Shown here: positions 5,591 to 9,574 of the stretch, in pieces
How the letters are laid out: the number at the start of each line of letters is the position of its first letter
Numbering within the stretch: position 1 is the first letter of the stretch
NCBI GenBank assembly: GCA_937927875.1
Contig: CALEYV010000063.1
Coordinates: 1-9,574 of the forward strand
Reading direction: 5' to 3'
Length of the DNA: 9,574 nt
Origin: an uncultured Actinomycetes bacterium
GTDB lineage: Bacteria > Actinomycetota > Acidimicrobiia > IMCC26256 > PALSA-555
The notes under the pieces: model-generated
What the model was told of the DNA's origin: nothing
What the model saw: the letters and a program-made list of their open reading frames with translations, nothing else
Databases searched by the model: none
Translations under genes and position numbers: made by a program

Positions 5591-6319
5591 TCAGGCGCGG
5601 GTGGCGTCGACCGCTTCCCGCTCCGGGTCCTTGCGCTCCGGATCCTTGGCCGGCTCGGCCGGCTTCTCGGTGTCCTTCGGCTGCTCGGTGTCCGCCGCCG
5701 CGGGCCGGTCGTGCTCACCGGCGACGAACGCCGGGACGTCCGGCTCCTCGCGCGGCGGGTGCTCCGCGACGACCGGCTTCGTCTCGTCGGTCGTGGTCTC
5801 GGGCTCGGGCGGAGGCTCGGAGGCCGCCTCGGTCGGCGCCGGCCGTCGCACCACCCGCGGGCCGCCCCACGTGAACACCGGGGTGAAGAAGGACGTGAGC
5901 AAGACGAATCCCCCGGCGGCGATGAACAGCCAGCCGTCGCGGTCGCCCGCGCCGAGCCAGGACAGCAGCTTCGGCGACCACCAGCCACCCACGACGACGA
6001 TCCCCAGGCCGAGCGTGGCGGCCCCGACGAGCGTCATGAGGTTGCGGCCCACGATCGGGAACAGCGCGGCGAGGACGAGCAAGAAGCCGAATCCGAGCTC
6101 GGCCAGGCCGAGCAGGGGCGTGTGGCCGAGCCCGAAGACCATCTCGTGCGACTGGGTGAGGTGCGAGAAATCGACGCCGGTCCGTGCCAGCGCGATGACC
6201 CCCAGCACGATGGCGGCGGCGCCGAGCACGAGGGCGATCAGCTGCGCCGGGCTCCAGAGCCGGATCGGGCGCCGCTCGACGATGGGGACCGTCGCTGGCC
6301 GCTCCGCGGTCAAGGTCAT
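5591..6319 (-). CDS. DUF4383-like four-TM membrane protein with long charged Pro/Glu-rich tail
   Basis: 242 residues. Four hydrophobic helices lie at about 26-46, 66-90, 93-112 and 128-148, with the motif HTPLLGLAELGFG at 66-78, which fits the small actinobacterial DUF4383-type membrane proteins of unknown function. Residues 155-242 form a low-complexity, probably disordered cytoplasmic tail rich in Glu, Pro, Lys and Asp. No catalytic motif is visible. The ATG at 6319 is supported by GGAGG 7 nt upstream. It is convergent to the Rieske gene and lies 79 bp downstream of the AI-2E-type gene in the same direction, so the two may share a transcript. DUF4383 proteins are often shorter, without such a tail; the extension is the unusual part. 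The family call is by hydropathy pattern and motif memory only. Confidence 0.7.
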   Translation of the reverse strand: MTLTAERPATVPIVERRPIRLWSPAQLIALVLGAAAIVLGVIALARTGVDFSHLTQSHEMVFGLGHTPLLGLAELGFGFLLVLAALFPIVGRNLMTLVGAATLGLGIVVVGGWWSPKLLSWLGAGDRDGWLFIAAGGFVLLTSFFTPVFTWGGPRVVRRPAPTEAASEPPPEPETTTDETKPVVAEHPPREEPDVPAFVAGEHDRPAAADTEQPKDTEKPAEPAKDPERKDPEREAVDATRA

Positions 6320-6326
6320 GTGGGTA

Positions 6327-6331
6327 CCTCC
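6327..6331 (-). promoter_or_regulatory. Shine-Dalgarno of the DUF4383-like gene
   Basis: GGAGG on the minus strand with a 7-nt spacer to the ATG at 6319. Its context (GGAGGTACC) is the same as before the small Cys-protein gene at 1277. Confidence 0.6.
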
Positions 6332-6398
6332 GGTCGGCTGACCAGGCCGTACCCAGAACCGGGCTCGCGCATGCGCGGCGCCCCGGCACCCGTTCGGG

Positions 6399-7781
6399 CT
6401 ATGAGGCCGAGCGCTTCTTCGCCGGCCGACGGCGGGCGCTGGCCACCTTGCGGGCCGCGCTGGTCTTCGCCGCCTCGGATGGCTGGTCGGAGCGGGCGCG
6501 TCGCCAGGCTCGAGGGAGCCGGAGTCGCCGCTTCCGGGTCGGAGGCTCCGCGGTGAGCGGCGTGTCGATGACCTCTTGGGTCGTGATGTGGGTGGTGATG
6601 AGGACCTGGATGACGGCCGCCGCCGGGAGGGCGAGCAGGGCGCCGACCGGGCCGAGCAGGAGCGCGCCGGCGAACACGCTCCCGATGGTCACCGCGGGAT
6701 GGATCTTCAGCGTGAACCGGGCGATGCGGGGGCCGAGGTAGTAGTTCTCGAACTGCTGGTACCCGACGAGGTAGGCGATCACCCAGATCGTGTCGACCGG
6801 CGAGTTCACGACGGTGACGAGGGCTGGCAGCACCAGCGCGATGTACGTCCCGACGGTCGGGACGAACTGGGAGACCACGCCGACCCAGATCGCCAGCGCC
6901 AGCGAGGACGGGATGCCGAGGAGGAAGAGGAACACCCAGACCGCGAACGTGCACGCCACCGCCTGCAGCGCCCGCGAGTAGAGGTAGGCGCCGGTCTTGG
7001 CCGAGGCGAGCTCCCAGGTCTCGAGCACGATCTCCTGGCGCCGCCGCGGCAGCCGGGCGCAGATGGCTCGCCGCACCTTCGGGGCGTCGGCGGTCAGGTA
7101 GAAGGCGAAGATGAAGGTCACGAGGATCTCGAGAAGGCTCTTGCCGATCGTGAGGGCGACGTTCGGGGCGTCCTTGGCCAGGTTCCGCCCGAACTTCTGC
7201 ACCGCCCCGTTCCGGCTCTGCAGGTCGTGGATCAGGCCGTTGGCGTTGATGTGGGCGCCGAAGTCGTCGTTGATGTACTTCACGATGTTGCGGACGTAGT
7301 GCGGCGCGTTGTTGACCAGCTGGGACGCCTGCGTGAACAGCACCGAGCCGAAGGCGGCGAAGAACCCGATGGTGACGACGAGGAAGGTGCCGCCGACGAG
7401 CGCAGTGGCGCCGGACCGGCTCCAGCCCCGCCGGGCGAGCGCGTTGACGGGCGGCTCCATCGCCAGGGCCACGAAGAGGGCGGCGAGCATGACCAGCAGG
7501 ATCGGCCGCAGGCGGACGATGAGCCAGTAGCCGACCACCAGCGCGATGACCCAGCCGAAGAAGAGGGCGATGGCCTTGCGCACCCATCGGGGGACCTCGT
7601 CCTCGTCGCGGGTCGCCTCGTCGGCGTGGCCGTTCGCCGACCGGATCGAGGCCGGCGCCGGCGACGCCTCGACGGTCGCCGACGCGGGGGGGCGCCGGCC
7701 GCCGTTGGCCGCTCGCCCGCGCTTCGAGGGCCCCGACCGCTTCGCCGGCGTGGCCTTCTTCGAAGGGCGGGACGCGCTCAC
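6399..7781 (-). CDS. AI-2E/PerM-family membrane protein (UPF0118) with basic tails
   Basis: 460 residues from the GTG at 7781. The core, about 64-405, has the AI-2E transporter family layout: paired N-terminal helices (about 70-89, 92-110), a helix at 125-146, a soluble helical stretch (150-205), a helix at 209-230, and a C-terminal block of four or more helices (272-400) with FVPTVGTYIALVLPAL at 306-321 and NYYLGPRI at 346-353. Family members are linked to export of AI-2 or other small solutes or ions; the substrate here is unknown. Both termini are strikingly basic and Ala/Lys/Arg/Pro-rich (1-35 and 415-460), like histone H1 tails, and should be cytoplasmic. An in-frame GTG at 7817 would add 12 residues, but it has no Shine-Dalgarno and leaves only 45 bp to the divergent SDR gene, so 7781 is preferred. 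It is upstream of the DUF4383-like gene. Confidence 0.85.
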   Translation of the reverse strand: MSASRPSKKATPAKRSGPSKRGRAANGGRRPPASATVEASPAPASIRSANGHADEATRDEDEVPRWVRKAIALFFGWVIALVVGYWLIVRLRPILLVMLAALFVALAMEPPVNALARRGWSRSGATALVGGTFLVVTIGFFAAFGSVLFTQASQLVNNAPHYVRNIVKYINDDFGAHINANGLIHDLQSRNGAVQKFGRNLAKDAPNVALTIGKSLLEILVTFIFAFYLTADAPKVRRAICARLPRRRQEIVLETWELASAKTGAYLYSRALQAVACTFAVWVFLFLLGIPSSLALAIWVGVVSQFVPTVGTYIALVLPALVTVVNSPVDTIWVIAYLVGYQQFENYYLGPRIARFTLKIHPAVTIGSVFAGALLLGPVGALLALPAAAVIQVLITTHITTQEVIDTPLTAEPPTRKRRLRLPRAWRRARSDQPSEAAKTSAARKVASARRRPAKKRSAS

Positions 7782-7862
7782 GACCCCAGTGTTCCCTACC
7801 GCGGGGTGCCGAACCACGACCGCGCATCGGGCCCGCCGGGAGGCGTTGGGCAGAATACGGCC

Positions 7863-8918
7863 GTGCAGGGCGACCCCACGAGCTCAGGAGCCGACGCCTC
7901 GCCGGCGCCGGTGGCGGTCGTCACCGGCGCCGCGGGCTGGCTGGGCCAGAACCTCGTGCGGACGCTGGCCCGGGCGCGCGAGCAGGTGCGCTGCCTCGTG
8001 CAGGATCGCGACGACGCGCCACTGCTCGAGAACGTGGCGCCGAGCGTGCAGGCGCTGGTCGGTGACATCCGGGACCCGGCGACGCTCGACCGGCTCTTCG
8101 ACGGCGTGCGCGCCCCCACCGTGTTCCACGCCGCCGGCGTCATCCACCCTGCCCGGCAGGTGCGCGAGCTCTTCGACGTCAACGTCGGCGGCACCCAGCT
8201 CGTGCTGGACCGGGCCCGGCGGGCGGGCGCGGTCCGCTTCCTGCACGTCTCGTCGAACTCGCCCTTCGGCGCCAACGCGACCGAGAGCGAGCGCTTCACC
8301 GAGGACTCGCCGTACAACCCGTATCTGGGCTACGGGAAGTCGAAGCTCGAGGCCGAGCAGCTGGTCCAGCTCAGCTTCGACCGGGGGGACCTGGCCACGG
8401 TCATCCTCCGACCACCGTGGTTCTACGGGCCGTACCAGCCGGCCCGCCAGACCCGCTTCTTCGCCGCCGTGCGGCGGGGCCGGTTCCCGCTGCCGGGGAC
8501 GGGCACGAACCGCCGGTCCCTCGTCTACACCGGCAACCTCGTCGACGGGCTGCTGCGGGCCGAGGTGGCGGCCGCCGCCCCCGGCCGCGCCTACTGGATC
8601 GCCGACGCCGAGCCCCACCAGCTCCAGGAGGTGCTCGACACCGTTCGCCGCGCCCTCGAGGCCGAGGGGCTGCGGGTGACGCACCGCCAGCCCCGGCTGC
8701 CGGCCGCGGCCGGCGTGGTGGCGGCCGAGGTCGACCGGGCCCTGCAGTCCCGGGGTCGCTACGTGCAGGCGGTGCACGTTCTCGGGGAGCTGAAGGACAC
8801 GATCGCCTGCGACATCAGCCGGGCGCGCGCCGAGCTCGACTACCAGCCCGAGGTGGCGCTGCTGGAGGGGATGCGGGCCAGCGTGCGGTGGTGCCTGCGG
8901 CAGGGCGCGGCGCTGTGA
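7863..8918 (+). CDS. NAD(P)-dependent epimerase/dehydratase (extended SDR)
   Basis: 351 residues. The Rossmann start VVTGAAGWLG (19-28) gives the GxxGxxG of extended SDRs; GDIRDP (68-72) is typical of nucleotide binding, and the catalytic set is Ser130/131 with Tyr157 and Lys161 (YGKSK). RPPWFYGP at 183-190 is the usual substrate-side motif. Members act on nucleotide sugars or on 3-beta-hydroxysteroids; which applies here cannot be decided. Nearby envelope glycosyltransferase and steroid-type ligase genes could be cited for either. The start is the GTG at 7863; the frame continues upstream antisense to the AI-2E-type gene, but that part has no SDR features. No Shine-Dalgarno is at the right distance; CAGAAT lies 6 nt before GTG and could be a weak -10 for a leaderless transcript, common in actinobacteria. 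Its stop overlaps the next gene's start by 4 bp. Confidence 0.87.
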   Translation: MQGDPTSSGADASPAPVAVVTGAAGWLGQNLVRTLARAREQVRCLVQDRDDAPLLENVAPSVQALVGDIRDPATLDRLFDGVRAPTVFHAAGVIHPARQVRELFDVNVGGTQLVLDRARRAGAVRFLHVSSNSPFGANATESERFTEDSPYNPYLGYGKSKLEAEQLVQLSFDRGDLATVILRPPWFYGPYQPARQTRFFAAVRRGRFPLPGTGTNRRSLVYTGNLVDGLLRAEVAAAAPGRAYWIADAEPHQLQEVLDTVRRALEAEGLRVTHRQPRLPAAAGVVAAEVDRALQSRGRYVQAVHVLGELKDTIACDISRARAELDYQPEVALLEGMRASVRWCLRQGAAL

Positions 8919-9574
8919 GCGGCCGGTCGCTGCTGATCACCGGGGGCAGCGGGTACTTCGGCACCGTGCTGGCCGAGCAGGCCCGCCAGCAGGGCGACCG
9001 GGTGCGGATCTTCGACCGCAACGAGCCGGCCGAGCGCAACGGGTTCGAGTGGGCGCCGGGCGACGTGCGCGACCGCGACGCGCTGCGGGGCGCGTGCGAG
9101 GGCGTCGACGTGGTGCTGCACAACGTGGCCCAGGTGCCGCTGGCCCGGGACCGGGCGCTGTTCCGGTCGGTGAACGTGGTCGGCACCGCCAACCTGCTCG
9201 TCGCGGCGCGCGACGCGAAGGTGGCGAAGGTCGTCCACACGTCGTCGAGCGCCGTCTTCGGCATCCCGGAGTCGAACCCGGTGCGCGAGGACTCGCCGTG
9301 CCGGCCCCTCGAGGACTACGGCCGCGCCAAGCTCGAGGCCGAGCTGTGCTGCCAGGACGCGGTGCGGGGCGGCCTCGACGTCACGATCGTCCGGCCCCGC
9401 ACCATCCTCGGTCACGGCCGGCTGGGGATCATGGCCGTCCTCTTCGACTTCGTCGCCGACGGCGCGCCGGTCTACGTGCTGAACGACGGCGCCAACCGCT
9501 ACCAGATGGTCCACGCCGACGACCTCGCCGACGCCTGCCTCCGGGCCTCGGCGCGCGAGGGCCCCGCGGTCTAC
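8915..9574 (+). CDS. NAD(P)-dependent epimerase/dehydratase (extended SDR), 3' truncated
   Basis: The first 220 residues are visible and the frame runs off the window. It starts at a GTG overlapping the TGA of the preceding SDR gene (GTGA), so translation is probably coupled. LLITGGSGYFG (6-16) carries GxxGxxG (Gly10, 13, 16); Asp34 at the end of the second strand (RIFDRN) suggests preference for NAD(H). The catalytic set is Ser110-112 (HTSSSAVFG), Tyr135 and Lys139 (YGRAK). VRPRTILGHGR at 159-169 is the substrate-side motif, and HADDLADACLRA at 200-211 is a conserved late helix. It is only distantly similar to its neighbour, so the pair may carry out successive steps of one pathway. Substrate unknown: nucleotide sugar, sterol or other secondary alcohol. 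Confidence 0.87.
   Translation, partial: MSGRSLLITGGSGYFGTVLAEQARQQGDRVRIFDRNEPAERNGFEWAPGDVRDRDALRGACEGVDVVLHNVAQVPLARDRALFRSVNVVGTANLLVAARDAKVAKVVHTSSSAVFGIPESNPVREDSPCRPLEDYGRAKLEAELCCQDAVRGGLDVTIVRPRTILGHGRLGIMAVLFDFVADGAPVYVLNDGANRYQMVHADDLADACLRASAREGPAVY

Noticed and set aside
6576..7862. Upstream extension of the first SDR gene, antisense to the AI-2E-type gene
   Set aside because: Low-complexity Asp/Arg/Glu-rich translation; the Rossmann fold begins about 18 residues after the GTG at 7863.
1..9574. tRNA, rRNA, CRISPR array, riboswitch
   Set aside because: No tRNA-like cloverleaf, rRNA segment, regularly spaced repeat or recognised riboswitch core was seen; the only sizable non-coding stretch is the IS left end.

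Overview
The window is a very GC-rich piece of chromosome. Actinobacterial traits are the high GC, GTG starts, 4-base start/stop overlaps, an AftD-like cell-wall arabinosyltransferase C-terminus and a FadD19-like acyl-CoA ligase. The gene styles resemble Acidimicrobiia or a related uncultured actinobacterium, but the sequence alone does not fix the taxon.

Layout, left to right: the C-terminal third of a large membrane glycosyltransferase (AftD/DUF3367-like, +, truncated by the window); a 65-residue cysteine-containing protein (-) that overlaps its end; a FadD19-like acyl-CoA ligase (-); an intact IS110-family element (about 3005-4276, +); a Rieske non-haem iron oxygenase alpha subunit (+); a four-TM DUF4383-like protein with a long charged tail (-); an AI-2E/PerM-family membrane protein with histone-like basic tails (-); and two tandem extended SDR proteins (+), the second cut by the right edge.

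The main discovery is in the 206-bp non-coding left end of the IS110 element. It can be read as a bridge RNA with two internal-loop domains. The first carries a stretch matching the left flank (3049-3058 against 3000-3009, 9 of 10) and a 9-nt stretch exactly complementary to the right flank (3082-3090 against 4275-4283). The second carries a stretch matching the element's own right end (3132-3141 against 4267-4276, 9 of 10) and a short stretch complementary to the left terminus. This is the four-guide layout of IS621-type bridge RNAs. It fixes both ends of the element to within a few bases and shows that the right target half contains the ATG of the Rieske gene, as reported for the relative IS900, which targets translation-initiation sites.

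Functionally, the ligase and the Rieske oxygenase suggest catabolism of a steroid-like, aromatic or branched acyl substrate, but the IS sits between them and may have rewired them. The 11-bp right end of the IS carries the only good Shine-Dalgarno for the Rieske gene and a perfect TTGACA hexamer. If the element is removed, the two divergent start codons are only 24 bp apart. The remaining genes look like ordinary envelope and metabolic functions.
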